The notes below the pieces were generated by a model. It worked only from the letters and a program-made list of their open reading frames with translations, was not told where the DNA came from and did no database searches. The position numbers and the translations under genes are program-made. From Candidatus Bipolaricaulis sibiricus (GTDB lineage Bacteria > Bipolaricaulota > Bipolaricaulia > Bipolaricaulales > Bipolaricaulaceae): a stretch of 64,000 nt of DNA. This document shows positions 1 to 12,787 of the stretch, in pieces (the stretch's first letter is position 1; every line of letters starts with the position of its first letter). The stretch is taken from positions 930,001 to 994,000 of the forward strand of contig CP034928.1 of the NCBI GenBank assembly GCA_004102645.1. The letters run 5' to 3'.

Positions 1-162
1 CACACGGTGCAACGGGGAGGATCGCGGAGCGCGGAAGTTCTTTCCTTGAATGGATTGCATGATCTTTGACAAGTGAAGAGCGAACTGGAGGGGGCGCGTG
101 GCAAGGGGCTTCGCGCAGCGCGCTCATCCAGCGCTGGCCAAGTCTGTGTTGTGGGAGAAGCA
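1..162 (+). promoter_or_regulatory. Probable CRISPR leader (5' end cut by the window)
   Basis: Non-repetitive sequence directly before the first CRISPR repeat. The repeats end in ATTGAAAC, which in type I arrays is the 3' end of the repeat, so the leader and the spacer-acquisition end should lie on this side. Its first 80 bases are less GC-rich than the surroundings. No convincing gene is present: the small open frame here runs into the array and is spurious. Array transcription is expected to start in or upstream of this stretch. Confidence 0.6.
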
Positions 163-3516
<3,354 letters not shown>

Positions 3517-3832
3517 CCACGGCGATCTGGCACCCGCAACCTGGGCCACGAAGCTCCTCACGCTCGCGTGCCGTACCTCGACGTCTTTGACGCGCTGAGT
3601 GCAGGGTTGGCTCGCCTCGGCCCCGACCACCCCGCTCCTTCCCTTGGGGGACTGGCGTCGAGACGTAGTGAGGTTCATCGGACTCGGCGCCTGACCGTCT
3701 GCACTCGATCGCCGCGCCAAGCGGCCCGCGGAGCCTTGGGCTGCGCAGTGGACCTTCGGTTTCCGCGACAGAGGTCGCGCTCGGTGGTCCGCTGTCAGTC
3801 AACCCTCGTGGCTGGTGGGTTTCGGGAACGGG
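3517..3832. other. Intergenic stretch downstream of the CRISPR array
   Basis: About 316 bases between the last repeat and the decayed AraC-type gene. No repeat remnant, tRNA or recognisable protein is visible. The open frames here are short and do not resemble known proteins. Confidence 0.5.
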
Positions 3833-4258
3833 CTAGGGAATAGGGGGATGGACGGTCCGTCGGTCACAGGCGCGAATCGGCCCGCAGGCGTCGCGGATGA
3901 ACTTCTCCGCATGGGAGGCTCGCAGGCGTCGATCCACGCTTCTCGGTGCCGGCGGGAGGCCGGGGACCCGGAGGACCCCGCACGCCCGGGCGTTCGCCGT
4001 GATCGGGCGCGCCCGATCCTCCGCGAGGTGGTGGGCGGCGGTGAGGACGCGCAGCCTGCGGACGAACGTTCCCACGGGCTCCCCGACGATGGCACGGAAC
4101 CCCCGGTGGAAGTGGTAGGGCGAGAAGTTGGCCACCCGGGCGAGGGTGTGGAGCGAGAGGTCCCCAGCGAGGTGGTCGTGGGGCTGGGGAAGCACGCGCT
4201 CGACCCGGCGCTCGTCCTCCTGCCGCGAGACCTGGTGGACCTCCGTCGGACCACCCAC
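3833..4258 (-). pseudogene. Decayed AraC-family regulator (DNA-binding half only)
   Basis: The minus-strand frame reads LSLHTLARVANFSPYHFHR and then VGEPVGTFVRRLRVLTAAHH, which is the first helix-turn-helix of AraC-family regulators, especially the GyrI-like subgroup with an N-terminal DNA-binding domain. After the ITANARACG segment, where the second helix-turn-helix should follow, similarity stops in this frame. A better continuation (SSGSPA.RRH) appears in another frame, so a frameshift near 3980-3990 is likely. The ligand-binding C-terminal domain is missing: 141 codons against about 280 in intact members. Either ATG 4258 or a nearby start could have been used. I infer a pseudogene, although a short functional protein cannot be excluded. 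Confidence 0.55.
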
Positions 4259-4331
4259 CTGTGAGTGGAGTGGTGCTGGGGGCGCCGGCGCTAGGGCCGG
4301 ACGTCCCCTTCCCCCGTCCTCGGGTGGTGGC

Positions 4332-4337
4332 TATACT
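4332..4337 (+). promoter_or_regulatory. Candidate -10 box upstream of the lipoprotein gene
   Basis: TATACT stands out in GC-rich DNA about 80 bases before the lipoprotein start. The matching -35 region (TTCCCC) is poor, so this is a weak call. Confidence 0.35.
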
Positions 4338-4418
4338 GCCAACTGGAAGTCGAGCGGCCGTCCGTGCAGTCGCGGCGTGGGCACGGGGCCCCGGTGCAGG
4401 ATGCTGAAGGAGGAGAGG

Positions 4419-5045
4419 ATGGGTGGGAAGCGAGTCGCAGCAGCGATCGGTGTGGTAGTGGGAGCAGGGCTTCTCACGGGATGCTGCCTGTTCAGTGGGA
4501 ACCCCACGGTCACGATCATGGGCCCGAGCACCGCAACGGTAGGCCAGTCGGTCACGTTCATGGCCCAGGCCACGGGCGGCGGTGGAACGTACACCTACGT
4601 CTGGATGGGCGCGATGGGCCAGGGTGCCATGGCCACGGCGACGTTCACGTCCCCCGGCTCGCAGGTGGTGATGGTGACGGTCACCGACAACTGCGGCAAG
4701 ACGGCCTCCGCTCAGTGGACGGTGACCGTCACGGGCGACAGCCCCAGCGGGAACTTGAGCGGGATGTGGAGTGGGACGATCTACGACAACCGCGGTGATT
4801 CAATGCAGTTCTCACTCCAGTTGACCCACGTGGGCACAAACGTCACTGGGACAGCGTATGGAGGCGGGCTGAGCTCGTCTGGGAGCGGATCCTATGCCGC
4901 TGGGCAGTTCCAGTTCCAGTTCCAGTGGTGGCGCACGACGACAGTTGTGACCCTTGTCGGGACCTACAACCCGGGAGCGAACGAGCTCTCAGGTGACTGG
5001 ATGATTGGAGGACTGCGAGGGGGGTCCTGGCGAGTCCGTCGTTAG
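4419..5045 (+). CDS. Secreted lipoprotein with a PKD-like domain
   Basis: A 208-residue protein with a lipoprotein signal: KR at residues 4-5, a hydrophobic core, then lipobox LLTGC with the lipidated cysteine at residue 22. Residues about 28-105 (PTVTIMGPS, QSVTFMAQATGGG, YVWMGAMGQG, VVMVTVTDNCGK) form a PKD/Ig-like beta-sandwich of the kind found on cell surfaces. The rest is rich in Gly, Ser and Thr and looks like a second beta domain, with a QFQFQFQW run encoded by a tandem CAGTTC repeat. ATG 4419 is chosen because GGAGGAGAGG sits just before it; an in-frame ATG at 4401 would put extra charged residues before the signal. It stands alone, followed by a strong terminator. The function is unknown; a cell-envelope binding role is inferred. 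Confidence 0.8.
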   Translation: MGGKRVAAAIGVVVGAGLLTGCCLFSGNPTVTIMGPSTATVGQSVTFMAQATGGGGTYTYVWMGAMGQGAMATATFTSPGSQVVMVTVTDNCGKTASAQWTVTVTGDSPSGNLSGMWSGTIYDNRGDSMQFSLQLTHVGTNVTGTAYGGGLSSSGSGSYAAGQFQFQFQWWRTTTVVTLVGTYNPGANELSGDWMIGGLRGGSWRVRR

Positions 5046-5086
5046 CCCCGCCTGCGGTCGGCGTCGGCGAGGATGCTCCAGACGAC

Positions 5087-5117
5087 GGCCGGCGGCACAG
5101 CCCCGCCGGCCGCTTTT
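5087..5117 (+). terminator. Rho-independent terminator after the lipoprotein gene
   Basis: Perfect 9-bp stem GGCCGGCGG (5087-5095) and CCGCCGGCC (5103-5111) with a 7-nt loop, followed by GC then TTTT. It ends the lipoprotein transcript just before the tRNA gene. Confidence 0.85.
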
Positions 5118-5157
5118 CCTTGCGCCCCGTGCGGCTTCCGGTAAGCTACTCTCACCG

Positions 5158-5230
5158 GCCGGCGTAGCTCAGCAGGCAGAGCAGCCGCTTCGTAAGCGGC
5201 GGGTCGGGGGTTCGATTCCTCCCGCCGGCT
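5158..5230 (+). tRNA. tRNA-Thr (anticodon CGT)
   Basis: Complete cloverleaf: acceptor GCCGGCG (5158-5164) pairs with CGCCGGC (5223-5229); D arm GCTC/GAGC; anticodon stem GCCGC/GCGGC with loop TTCGTAA, giving anticodon CGT for codon ACG; T arm GGGGG-TTCGATT-CCTCC. The discriminator base is T, and CCA is not encoded (TCA follows). A TACTCT box at 5147-5152 lies just before the 5' end and may be its -10 element. Confidence 0.95.
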
Positions 5231-5236
5231 CAAGAA

Positions 5237-5311
5237 GACAGTCCCAAGCCAACAAGCCGCACATGGTCTGGTTGGGCAGGTGGGACTCCCGACTCAGGAC
5301 TTGAGACTGTC
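5237..5311 (+). promoter_or_regulatory. Leader of pdxST with two mutually exclusive hairpins
   Basis: GACAGTCCCAAG (5237-5248) pairs with CTTGAGACTGTC (5300-5311) at 11 of 12 positions. The same 5' strand can instead form AGTCCCA (5240-5246) with TGGGACT (5281-5287), continued by CCAAC (5249-5253) with GTTGG (5271-5275). The distal helix ends a few bases before the pdxS Shine-Dalgarno. The arrangement resembles an attenuator or a translational switch, but it matches no riboswitch class I know, and the ligand, if any, is unknown. Confidence 0.45.
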
Positions 5312-5328
5312 CTACCGGGGTGAGAACG

Positions 5329-6204
5329 ATGGACAAGGGCACGTACCGAGTCAAGACCGGATTCGCAGAGATGTTCAAGGGTGGAGTGATCATGGACGTC
5401 ACCACTGCCGACCAGGCCCGCATTGCCGAGGAGGCGGGCGCCGTGGCGGTGATGGCCCTCGAGCGTGTTCCGGCGGACATTCGCGCCCAGGGCGGTGTAG
5501 CGCGGATGGCCGATCCCATGAGGATCAAGGAGATCCAGGCCGCTGTCTCGATCCCGGTCATGGCCAAGGCCCGCATCGGGCACTTCGCTGAAGCTCGGAT
5601 CTTGGAGGCCCTGGGGGTGGACTTCATCGACGAAAGCGAGGTTCTGACCCCAGCTGATCCATTTCATCACATCGACAAGTGGCTGTTCAAGGTTCCGTTT
5701 GTCTGTGGCTGCCGTGATCTGGGTGAGGCTGCGCGGCGGATCGCCGAAGGTGCGGCGATGATCCGCACGAAAGGTGAGGCCGGCACGGGGAACGTGATCG
5801 AGGCCGTGCGCCACATGCGCCTGCTCAATGACCAGATCAAGCGACTCGCCGGGATGTCGCGAGCCGAGCTCGTGAGCTACGGCAAGGAACTCGGGGCACC
5901 GGCGGAGATCCTCGAGCTCGTTCAGGCCGAAGGCCGTCTCCCTGTGGTCAACTTCGCCGCTGGTGGGATCGCTACCCCAGCCGATGCGGCGCTGATGCGA
6001 ATGCTGGGCTGTGACGGTGTATTCGTGGGCTCCGGGATCTTCAAGAGCGCGGACCCCGAGAAGCGAGCCCGGGCGATCGTGCTTGCCTGCACGCACTTCG
6101 ATGACCCCCAGGTCCTGGCTGAGGTGTCAGCGGGGCTCGGTGAGGCGATGCCTGGGCTGCCGATCGAGGCGATCCCGGACCAGGAGCTCATGCAGCACCG
6201 ATGA
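5329..6204 (+). CDS. pdxS: Pyridoxal 5'-phosphate synthase, PdxS lyase subunit
   Basis: A 291-residue (beta/alpha)8-barrel that makes PLP from ribose 5-phosphate, glyceraldehyde 3-phosphate and ammonia supplied by PdxT. The opening ([16 protein letters not shown]) is characteristic. The Schiff-base lysines are Lys80 in [10 protein letters not shown] and Lys148 in [11 protein letters not shown], and the phosphate-binding [19 protein letters not shown]-type loop is present as [18 protein letters not shown] 5329 is preferred over GTG 5320 because GGGGTGAG (5317-5324) is then a correctly spaced ribosome site. It heads a ten-gene plus-strand run and overlaps pdxT by 4 nt (ATGA), consistent with 1:1 synthesis of the complex. 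A structured leader precedes it. Confidence 0.97.
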   Translation: MDKGTYRVKTGFAEMFKGGVIMDVTTADQARIAEEAGAVAVMALERVPADIRAQGGVARMADPMRIKEIQAAVSIPVMAKARIGHFAEARILEALGVDFIDESEVLTPADPFHHIDKWLFKVPFVCGCRDLGEAARRIAEGAAMIRTKGEAGTGNVIEAVRHMRLLNDQIKRLAGMSRAELVSYGKELGAPAEILELVQAEGRLPVVNFAAGGIATPADAALMRMLGCDGVFVGSGIFKSADPEKRARAIVLACTHFDDPQVLAEVSAGLGEAMPGLPIEAIPDQELMQHR

Positions 6205-6785
6205 CAATAGGGGTCCTGGCGGTCCAGGGCGACGTGCGTGAGCATCTGCGCACTGTGGGTCGCCTCGCAGCGGAGGCACGCCCGGTGCTGCGGCCCGATC
6301 ACCTGGTCGGGCTCGACGGGATCATCCTCCCCGGGGGGGAGTCGACGGCGATGTGGCGTCTGATGACCCAGACAGGGCTCGCTGCGTCGCTCCGGGAGGC
6401 CGTCGGCCGCGGGTTGCCGGCGTTCGGCACGTGCGCCGGGATGATCCTTCTTGCCCGCGAGATCACGAACTGGCCGCAGACGTTCCTCGGTGTGCTGGAC
6501 ATCGCGGTGGAAAGGAACGCGACCGGCCGCCAGGTGGACTCATTCGAGGCGCGGATTGCCACGGACGGGCTCGGCGAGCTGCCCGCGGTGTTCATCCGCG
6601 CACCGATGGTGCGGAGGATGGGCCCTCGCGTGGAGGCGCTGGGGAAGCTCGGCGACGTCCCAGTGTTGGTTCGCGAAGGGCGTCTCCTTGCCGCGAGTTT
6701 CCACCCGGAGCTCACCGGGGACGATCGGGTGCATGCGCTGTTCATTCGGATGTGCCAGAAGGGGGAACCATGTCAGCACGCGTAG
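6201..6785 (+). CDS. pdxT: Pyridoxal 5'-phosphate synthase, PdxT glutaminase subunit
   Basis: A 194-residue class I glutamine amidotransferase that hydrolyses glutamine and passes ammonia to PdxS. It shows the oxyanion-hole GGESTAM segment (residues 46-51), the nucleophile Cys78 in [11 protein letters not shown], and the His168/Glu170 pair in HPELTGDDR. The length is normal for the family. It starts inside the pdxS stop codon and its end overlaps the gap gene by 16 nt, so translation of all three is probably coupled. Confidence 0.96.
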   Translation: MTIGVLAVQGDVREHLRTVGRLAAEARPVLRPDHLVGLDGIILPGGESTAMWRLMTQTGLAASLREAVGRGLPAFGTCAGMILLAREITNWPQTFLGVLDIAVERNATGRQVDSFEARIATDGLGELPAVFIRAPMVRRMGPRVEALGKLGDVPVLVREGRLLAASFHPELTGDDRVHALFIRMCQKGEPCQHA

Positions 6786-7813
6786 CGATCAACGGTTTCG
6801 GACGGATCGGACGGATTGCCCTGCGGATCATCGCCCAGAACGGGTGGCCGGTTGAGGTCGTCGGGATCAACGACCCGTTCCTCCCGGCCGCGACCGCGGC
6901 CCACCTCCTGCGCTACGATTCTGTGTACGGACGGGCGCCGTTCTCGGTTCGCCTGGCTGGAGGGGATCTCGTCGCCGACGGCCGGACGATCCCCTTCCTC
7001 GCTGAGAAGGACCCGGCTCAACTCCCGTGGGGGCAGCACAGGGTCGACGTGGTGATTGAGTCCAGTGGGGTGTTCACGGATCCGGACAAAGCAGAAGCTC
7101 ACCTCAAGGCCGGCGCGAAGCGGATCGTGCTCTCCGCCCCCCCGAGCGGCCCACGGAAGGGCGAGGTCCTCCAGATCCTGTGGCGGGTGAACGAGGAGCA
7201 GTTCGCCGAGAAGGGTAAGCCGGCGATCGTGTCCGCCGCGTCCTGCACCACCAACTCGCTCGGGCCGGTGGTGAAGGTCCTCCACGATGCCTTCGGAATT
7301 GAGCACGGGTTCCTGACCACGGTCCACGGCTACACGGCGGACCAGCGCCTGGTCGACGCACCCCACAAGGATCTCGCCCGGGCGCGTGCTGCGGCGGTGA
7401 ACATCATCCCCACGTCAACCGGCGCGGCACGGTCCATTCCCGCGATCTTCCCCGACCTCAAGGGGAAGATGGACGGGATCGCAACCCGGGTACCCGTTCC
7501 TGCGGGATCCATCTCCGACTTCACGGCGACCCTGCGGCGTGCCCCCGGGGCAACCGCGGAGGCTGCGGTGAGTGCCGTGAACCGTGCGTTCGAGGAGGCC
7601 GCGCGAGGGCCTCTGGGAGAGGTCATGTTGGTGACGGGCGATCCCATCGTGTCGTCGGACGTTCTTGGTGAGTCCCACTCCTGCGTCGTCGCCACTGCGT
7701 ACACGATGGCCCTGCCTCAGGCCCCCTCGGTGGTGAAGATCCTCGCGTTCTACGACAACGAGTGGGGCTACACGGCGCGCCTTGTCGATGTGGCCAGGTT
7801 CGTCACGGCCTAG
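6770..7813 (+). CDS. gap: Glyceraldehyde-3-phosphate dehydrogenase, type I
   Basis: A 347-residue enzyme oxidising glyceraldehyde 3-phosphate to 1,3-bisphosphoglycerate in glycolysis, or the reverse in gluconeogenesis. The Rossmann motif INGFGRIGR is at residues 7-15, the NAD-preferring Asp is in GINDP, the catalytic Cys159 is in [12 protein letters not shown] and His186 is in [10 protein letters not shown]; the end has the [11 protein letters not shown] signature. It is slightly longer than usual because of an insert around residues 125-150. It begins within pdxT with GGGGGAACC as ribosome site. Its neighbours are PLP synthesis and replication genes rather than pgk or tpi. Confidence 0.96.
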
Positions 7814-8516
7814 AAGGGCCCGCGCGCTGGCAGGGGTGGTCGGCATCCTGTTCCGGCCGACGTGCTTCCTGTGTGGAGAGGCTATGCCGGTGTTGGCGCC
7901 GGTCTGCGAAAGGTGCCTGCGCACACTCCCTCGCTGGGATGGAGCGGTATGCATCGTGTGTGGAACGGGAATCGAGGAGGGGCTTGACCTGTGCCGTACC
8001 TGCGCGGTGCAGGGACATCCCTACGCGTGGGCCAAGACGATTGGTCCTTACGAAGGCGGTCTGCGTCGGCTGATTCGGGGACTGAAGTACGAGGGAGAGC
8101 GGGCCCTCGCGTGGCCGTTGGGCCGGCTACTGGCCCAGCAGGTGGACCGACCCGTGGCGCCGGTTGTGACGTGCGTCCCGCCTGATCCGAGGCGGCTTCA
8201 GGACCGGGGGTATCACGCCGCCGAGCTCCTGGGGGCGACGGTGGCGAGGGGTTTGGGCGTGCAGTTCCGCCGCTTGCTCATCAAACGCCGTTCTACGCCA
8301 CCTCAGGTGGGCCGGGCCCGGCCAGAGCGCAAGCGGGCAATGGAGGGCCTGTTCGCCGCCCGAACGCGGGGAGCGGGCGAGGCTGCCCTCGTGGTCGACG
8401 ATGTGATTACGACGGGGGCGACGATCGCCGAGGCCGCGCGAGCCCTCATCGATGCCGGCTTCGGCGAGGTCGGAGTGCTGGCCTGCGCGCAAGCTGTGGT
8501 AGGCAGGGAGGTGTAG
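7782..8516 (+). CDS. comF: ComF-type phosphoribosyltransferase-like protein
   Basis: Up to 244 residues. The N-terminal zinc-ribbon-like part has CFLCGEA, CERC, CIVCG and CRTC pairs (about residues 33-80). The C-terminal half is a PRTase fold with the PRPP loop [19 protein letters not shown]. In Bacillus ComFC, and in GntX of enteric bacteria, this family supports DNA uptake or handling of imported DNA; its chemistry is not settled. The start is uncertain: ATG 7782 lies inside gap and has no ribosome site, whereas GTG 7836 would begin at [13 protein letters not shown] and look more typical. It abuts the next gene with no gap. No other competence genes are visible here, so a role in uptake is inference. 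Confidence 0.85.
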
Positions 8517-9119
8517 GTGGAGTTCAAACGGATGGTCGTGGGGTCTCTGCGAACGAACGCGTACGTCCTTGCGGCCGACGGTGAAGCGGCTCTTGTTGAT
8601 CCGGGGGATGCCGCCCCGCACCTCGATACGGCGTGGGACGGGCATCTCCTGCGCTACATCCTGCTCACCCACGGCCACTTCGACCACGCGGACGGGGCGG
8701 AGATCGTGCACGCCCGCACCGGAGCCCCGGTACTCTATCATCCCGACGAAGCGAGCACGTTCTGGACCATGGGTCGGAGGCCGCCGCCTCTGGGCCAGGC
8801 CCTCGCAGAGGGTGCCCGTCTTCCGCTCGGGGGCGACGAACTCGTCGTGTGGCATCTGCCGGGACACTCCCCGGGATCGGTTGCCTTCCTGTGGGAGAAG
8901 GGGAAGGTGGCCGTGGTGGGTGACGTCCTGTTTGCCCGTTCCGTGGGGCGTTCGGACCTTCCCGGCGGCTCGTGGGATGTCCTGCGGCGGTCGCTGTCTC
9001 GTCTGCTGGGGTTGGATGACGAGTGGCGAATCCTTCCTGGGCACGGGCCGGCGACGAGCATCGGCCAGGAGCGGTTGCACAACCCGTACCTTCAGGATCT
9101 GGACCATGCCCGGCCGTGA
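8517..9119 (+). CDS. Metallo-beta-lactamase-fold hydrolase (glyoxalase II-like)
   Basis: A 200-residue protein of the MBL superfamily with the metal-binding HxHxDH motif in LLTHGHFDHADG, a further His in HLPGHSPGSV, Asp in VVGDVLFARSVGR and His in ILPGHGPAT. The SVGRSDLPGG segment is typical of the small glyoxalase II-like or YcbL-like hydrolases. It probably hydrolyses a thioester such as S-lactoylglutathione or a related thiol adduct, but the substrate cannot be read from sequence. GTG 8517 follows the comF stop codon directly, and the 3' end overlaps dnaG by 14 nt. Confidence 0.88.
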   Translation: MEFKRMVVGSLRTNAYVLAADGEAALVDPGDAAPHLDTAWDGHLLRYILLTHGHFDHADGAEIVHARTGAPVLYHPDEASTFWTMGRRPPPLGQALAEGARLPLGGDELVVWHLPGHSPGSVAFLWEKGKVAVVGDVLFARSVGRSDLPGGSWDVLRRSLSRLLGLDDEWRILPGHGPATSIGQERLHNPYLQDLDHARP

Positions 9120-10809
9120 ACTGGAGGAGGTGAAGGCACGGGTTGACATCGTCGAGCTGATCGGGCGTTACGTCGCCCTGAGGCCCTCCGGCCAGCGGTT
9201 CAAGGGGAGGTGCCCGTTCCACCCCGACGACACCCCGTCCTTCATCGTCTCCCCGGACAAGGGGCTCTGGCATTGCTTCGGCTGCCACGCCGGTGGCGAT
9301 GCGATCGGATTCCTGATGAAGGTCGAGCGGCTGTCGTTCCCTGAGGCGCTGGCGCGGCTGGCCCAAGAGCTGGGCGTCGAGATCCACGCGTCGGGCGGGG
9401 AGGGCAGAGCGAGGCTGCTCCAGGTGAACCAGCAGGCGGTCGAGTTCTTCGCTCGGGAGCTCCGCAAGCCATCCGGGAGGAAGGCCCGCGACTACCTCCT
9501 CAGCCGTGGCTTGGGCGAGGAGCTGTGGGAACGCCACAAGCTGGGTTACGCGCCAGAAGGATGGGATGGCCTCCTTCGTGCGCTTGGACGGGTGGGAACC
9601 GAGATCCTGCGCGAGCTGGGGTTGGTCATTGCCGGTGAGCGGGGGTACTACGACCGGTTTCGGGACCGGGTGATGTTCACCCTGTGTGACGACCAGGGCC
9701 GGCCGGTCGCGTTCGCGGGGCGGAGCTTCGCCGGAGAGCCCAAGTACCTGAACACCCCCAACACCGCGCTGTTCACGAAGGGAACGCTCCTCTATGGATT
9801 GGATCTCGCCCGCGACGCGATCCGCAGCACCGGCCGGGCTGTCCTGGTCGAGGGGTACACCGACGTCATCAGCTTCCACGCTGCGGGGATCGGAGAGGCC
9901 ATTGGTTCGATGGGGACAGCTCTCACCGATGCCCAAGCCCGGTTGATCGCCCGCCACACGGATCACGTTGTGATCGCCTACGATCGGGACGCGGCCGGCG
10001 AAGCCTCGGCCCTGCGGGGCCTCGTGATCCTTCGAGCCGCCGGGCTCCAAGTGGGGGTAGCCGTGCTTCCGCCTGGGGAGGATCCCGACTCGCTCGTGCG
10101 CAGACACGGTGCCGAGGCCGCACGGGAGGTCCTCGCCCATGCGCTCCCGTTCCATCGGTTTTTCGTCGAGGCGATGGCCTCGCGGCACGAGATCAGTACC
10201 GTCGAGGGGAAGGAGCGAGTCCTGATCGAGGCAAAGACGTTTTGGCCGGAGATCCGGAGCGTCCCCCTACAGCACGAGGTCGCCCGAGAACTGTCGAGCA
10301 TGCTGGCGTTGCGCGAGGAGGAGGTGTGGCGCTACCTTCAGGCGGAGGCCCGCTCGGCCTCGTTGCCGGAAGCCCGGGCACGCGTGGGTCCGGAGGAGAT
10401 CTTCGTCCACTTTCTGATCGAGGGGAAGCTACCCGATCACGCTCTCGAGCAGCTTGACCTGGAGGAGTTCCGCCCGGAACATCGCCCTATCGTGGCCAAG
10501 TGGTTGGAACTGTGGCACGAAGGTCAACGGCCGACTGCAGCGGCGCTTGCGGCGGACCTTTCCCCCGAACAGGTCGATATCTTGACCCGAGTTGCCCTTC
10601 TCGAAGTCCCGTTTTCGGACGAGGCCCAGGCGGTCGAAGACGCCGTGACCCGGTTCCTCTACCTGCCGCGGGTGAACCGGAGGTTGAGCGAGACGCGGCG
10701 TCAACTCGCCGCGGCGGAGGCGGCTGGGGATACGGGGCGTGTTCAAGCGCTGAACTCGGAGCTCCAGGCTTTGTGTCAGGAGCGCATGCGGATCTTGAGG
10801 AGGAGGTGA
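9106..10809 (+). CDS. dnaG: DNA primase
   Basis: A 567-residue primase that lays RNA primers at the replication fork. The N-terminal zinc-binding domain has C36-x2-H39 and C57-x2-C60 (CPFH, CFGC) with [10 protein letters not shown] between them. The RNA polymerase core follows, with a TOPRIM fold around residues 240-300 ([25 protein letters not shown]). The C-terminal helicase-interaction region is present but divergent. ATG 9106 ([19 protein letters not shown]) is the family-typical beginning; the frame is open much further upstream inside the MBL gene, but that part is a shadow. It sits directly before rpoD, the classic dnaG-rpoD macromolecular synthesis order. Confidence 0.96.
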   Translation: MPGRELEEVKARVDIVELIGRYVALRPSGQRFKGRCPFHPDDTPSFIVSPDKGLWHCFGCHAGGDAIGFLMKVERLSFPEALARLAQELGVEIHASGGEGRARLLQVNQQAVEFFARELRKPSGRKARDYLLSRGLGEELWERHKLGYAPEGWDGLLRALGRVGTEILRELGLVIAGERGYYDRFRDRVMFTLCDDQGRPVAFAGRSFAGEPKYLNTPNTALFTKGTLLYGLDLARDAIRSTGRAVLVEGYTDVISFHAAGIGEAIGSMGTALTDAQARLIARHTDHVVIAYDRDAAGEASALRGLVILRAAGLQVGVAVLPPGEDPDSLVRRHGAEAAREVLAHALPFHRFFVEAMASRHEISTVEGKERVLIEAKTFWPEIRSVPLQHEVARELSSMLALREEEVWRYLQAEARSASLPEARARVGPEEIFVHFLIEGKLPDHALEQLDLEEFRPEHRPIVAKWLELWHEGQRPTAAALAADLSPEQVDILTRVALLEVPFSDEAQAVEDAVTRFLYLPRVNRRLSETRRQLAAAEAAGDTGRVQALNSELQALCQERMRILRRR

Positions 10810-10811
10810 CC

Positions 10812-11873
10812 GTGCCCGACGAAATCGACATCGTTCCTCCCGAGGTGCGTGAGCCGGGAGCGGCGGCCGAGGAAGAGGAGCTAAGCGATCTGATCCCACT
10901 GATTGCCGAGCTGGCCGATTCCGAGCCTGAGGAGGAGCCGGCCGAGCGTGGCCGTGACCCGGTCCGCACCTATCTCCGCGAGATCGGGAGAGTTCCGCTT
11001 CTCACACGGGAAGAGGAGGCCGAGCTTGCCCAGAAGGTCGAAGCCGGAACAGCAGCGCTGGAAGAGCTCAACCAGGGGGTCGTGGATCCACAACGCAAAG
11101 CGGAACTCGAGAAGGTCATTCAGGAAGGGGACGCGGCGCGGGAGCGGCTTGCGGTGTCCAACCTTCGGCTCGTCGTGTCGATCGCGAAGCGCTACATGCA
11201 CCGTGGGCTCTCCTTCCTCGACCTCATTCAGGAAGGCAACATCGGCCTCATGCGGGCGGTGGAGAAGTTCGACTGGCGCAAGGGATACAAGTTCTCGACC
11301 TACGCCACGTGGTGGATCCGCCAGGCGATCACCCGTGCCATCGGCGACCAGGCCCGAACGATCCGGGTCCCGGTTCACACGATGGAGGCGGTGCAGGAGC
11401 TGGGCCGCTTGCGACGGGAGTACATCCGCGAACACGGCGCGGCCCCCACCTACGAGCAGCTGGCAGAGCTTCTCGGAACGAGTGTGGATCGGGTAAAGAA
11501 GATCGAGCAGGCGGCGGCATTCACGACATCGCTCGAACGCCCGCTGTCGGACGATGACGATGACACTCTGGGCGACTTCATCGCTGACGTGTCGGCCCAG
11601 TCCCCGGTGCGGGAGGCACTGCGCGCCCGGCTCCGAGACGAACTTCGCGATGCCCTGACCGAACTCGATCCCCGCGAGCGGGAGATCCTCGAGCTGCGCT
11701 ACGGGCTGATCGACGGTCATCCCCGGACGTTGAAGGAGGTGGCGAGCCAGTTCGAGATCACCCGCGAGCGGGTGCGCCAGCTCGAGCTGAAGGCCCTCGA
11801 GAAGCTGAAGTACCCGGCCCGGCACCGGTCGTTGCGCTCCCTGCGCGAGCTCCTCCTGTCCGAGGAGGAATGA
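10812..11873 (+). CDS. rpoD: RNA polymerase primary sigma factor (sigma-70)
   Basis: A 353-residue housekeeping sigma factor. The N-terminus is a short acidic segment ([16 protein letters not shown]) instead of a full region 1.1. Region 1.2 starts at [16 protein letters not shown]; region 2 has [36 protein letters not shown] (-10 recognition and melting); region 3 follows; region 4.2 ends with [20 protein letters not shown] (-35 recognition). GTG 10812 is chosen because AGGAGGTGA lies 5 nt before it and overlaps the dnaG stop; an in-frame GTG at 10806 lacks this spacing. Its presence fits the TTGACA/TATAAT-like promoters seen in the window. Confidence 0.96.
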   Translation: MPDEIDIVPPEVREPGAAAEEEELSDLIPLIAELADSEPEEEPAERGRDPVRTYLREIGRVPLLTREEEAELAQKVEAGTAALEELNQGVVDPQRKAELEKVIQEGDAARERLAVSNLRLVVSIAKRYMHRGLSFLDLIQEGNIGLMRAVEKFDWRKGYKFSTYATWWIRQAITRAIGDQARTIRVPVHTMEAVQELGRLRREYIREHGAAPTYEQLAELLGTSVDRVKKIEQAAAFTTSLERPLSDDDDDTLGDFIADVSAQSPVREALRARLRDELRDALTELDPREREILELRYGLIDGHPRTLKEVASQFEITRERVRQLELKALEKLKYPARHRSLRSLRELLLSEEE

Positions 11874-12778
11874 CGGTTCTCCTCCTCCTGGGACCGACCG
11901 CGACTGGGAAGAGCGCGGTCGCGGGGGTGGTCGCGGAGGCGGTGGGGGCCGAGGTCATCTCCGCCGATGCCCGGGCAGTCTACCGGGGCCTGGAGATCGG
12001 CACGGATCGTCCCCCTCCGTCGGTCCTGGCACGGGTCCCCCACCACCTGGTGGGCGTCCTCGATCCCGTGGAGCGGTACGATGCCGCGGCGTTCCGTCGC
12101 GACTGCGAGCGGATCGTGGCGGAGATCCATGCCCGCGGCCGGCGGGCAGTCATCGTTGGGGGGAGCACGCTCTACGTCCGCGCGCTCACCCGCGGCTTGT
12201 TCCCGGGGCCGGCCGCGCAGCCTCACCTCCGCGAGGAGCTCGCCCGCCGTCCCCTTGCCGAACTGCACGCCGAGCTGGCCCGGGTCGATCCCGCGTCCGC
12301 GGCGCGGATCCACCCGTCGGACCGGGTGCGGATCGTGCGCGCGCTGGAGGTGCACAGGTTGACCGGCCGACCCCTCTCCGGGTGCTGGGGACAGGAGAGG
12401 ACCTTTCCGTTCCCACTCGTCAAGGTCGCGCTGACTGTCGAACGCGGGGAGCTCCACCGACGGATCGAGGCCCGGGTGGCGCGGATGTTCGACCGCGGCC
12501 TGGTCGAGGAGGCGCGGCGGCTGTGGAAGAGCGGGGTCCCCCACGATGCCCCGGCGGCGCGGACGATCGGGTACCAGGAGCTGTTTCCGTTCTTCGCGGG
12601 GGAGTACGACCTCGACGAGGCGCGTCGGCGGATCGTCCGGAACACGAAGGCCTACGCCCGGCGGCAGCTCGCGTTCTTCCGTGCGGAGAGCGACGTTGAT
12701 TGGATCGACGTCACCGGGCGTCCCGTCGCCGACGTCGCGGGCGAGGTTCTCGCCCGGTGGCGGGGTGCAGAAGGGTAG
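11870..12778 (+). CDS. miaA: tRNA dimethylallyltransferase
   Basis: A 302-residue enzyme that prenylates A37 of tRNAs reading UNN codons. The P-loop GPTATGKS is at residues 8-15, followed by the substrate segments [16 protein letters not shown] and [11 protein letters not shown] and by the [14 protein letters not shown] loop; the [10 protein letters not shown] and [10 protein letters not shown] motifs close the protein. It starts within the rpoD stop (ATGA overlap), so it is translated from the same mRNA. Confidence 0.95.
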   Translation: MTVLLLLGPTATGKSAVAGVVAEAVGAEVISADARAVYRGLEIGTDRPPPSVLARVPHHLVGVLDPVERYDAAAFRRDCERIVAEIHARGRRAVIVGGSTLYVRALTRGLFPGPAAQPHLREELARRPLAELHAELARVDPASAARIHPSDRVRIVRALEVHRLTGRPLSGCWGQERTFPFPLVKVALTVERGELHRRIEARVARMFDRGLVEEARRLWKSGVPHDAPAARTIGYQELFPFFAGEYDLDEARRRIVRNTKAYARRQLAFFRAESDVDWIDVTGRPVADVAGEVLARWRGAEG

Positions 12779-12787
12779 AATCAGCCC

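Noticed and set aside
4128-4418. N-terminal extension of the lipoprotein frame
   Set aside because: It would bury the lipoprotein signal peptide and runs antisense to the AraC relic; the ribosome site and lipobox fix the start at 4419.
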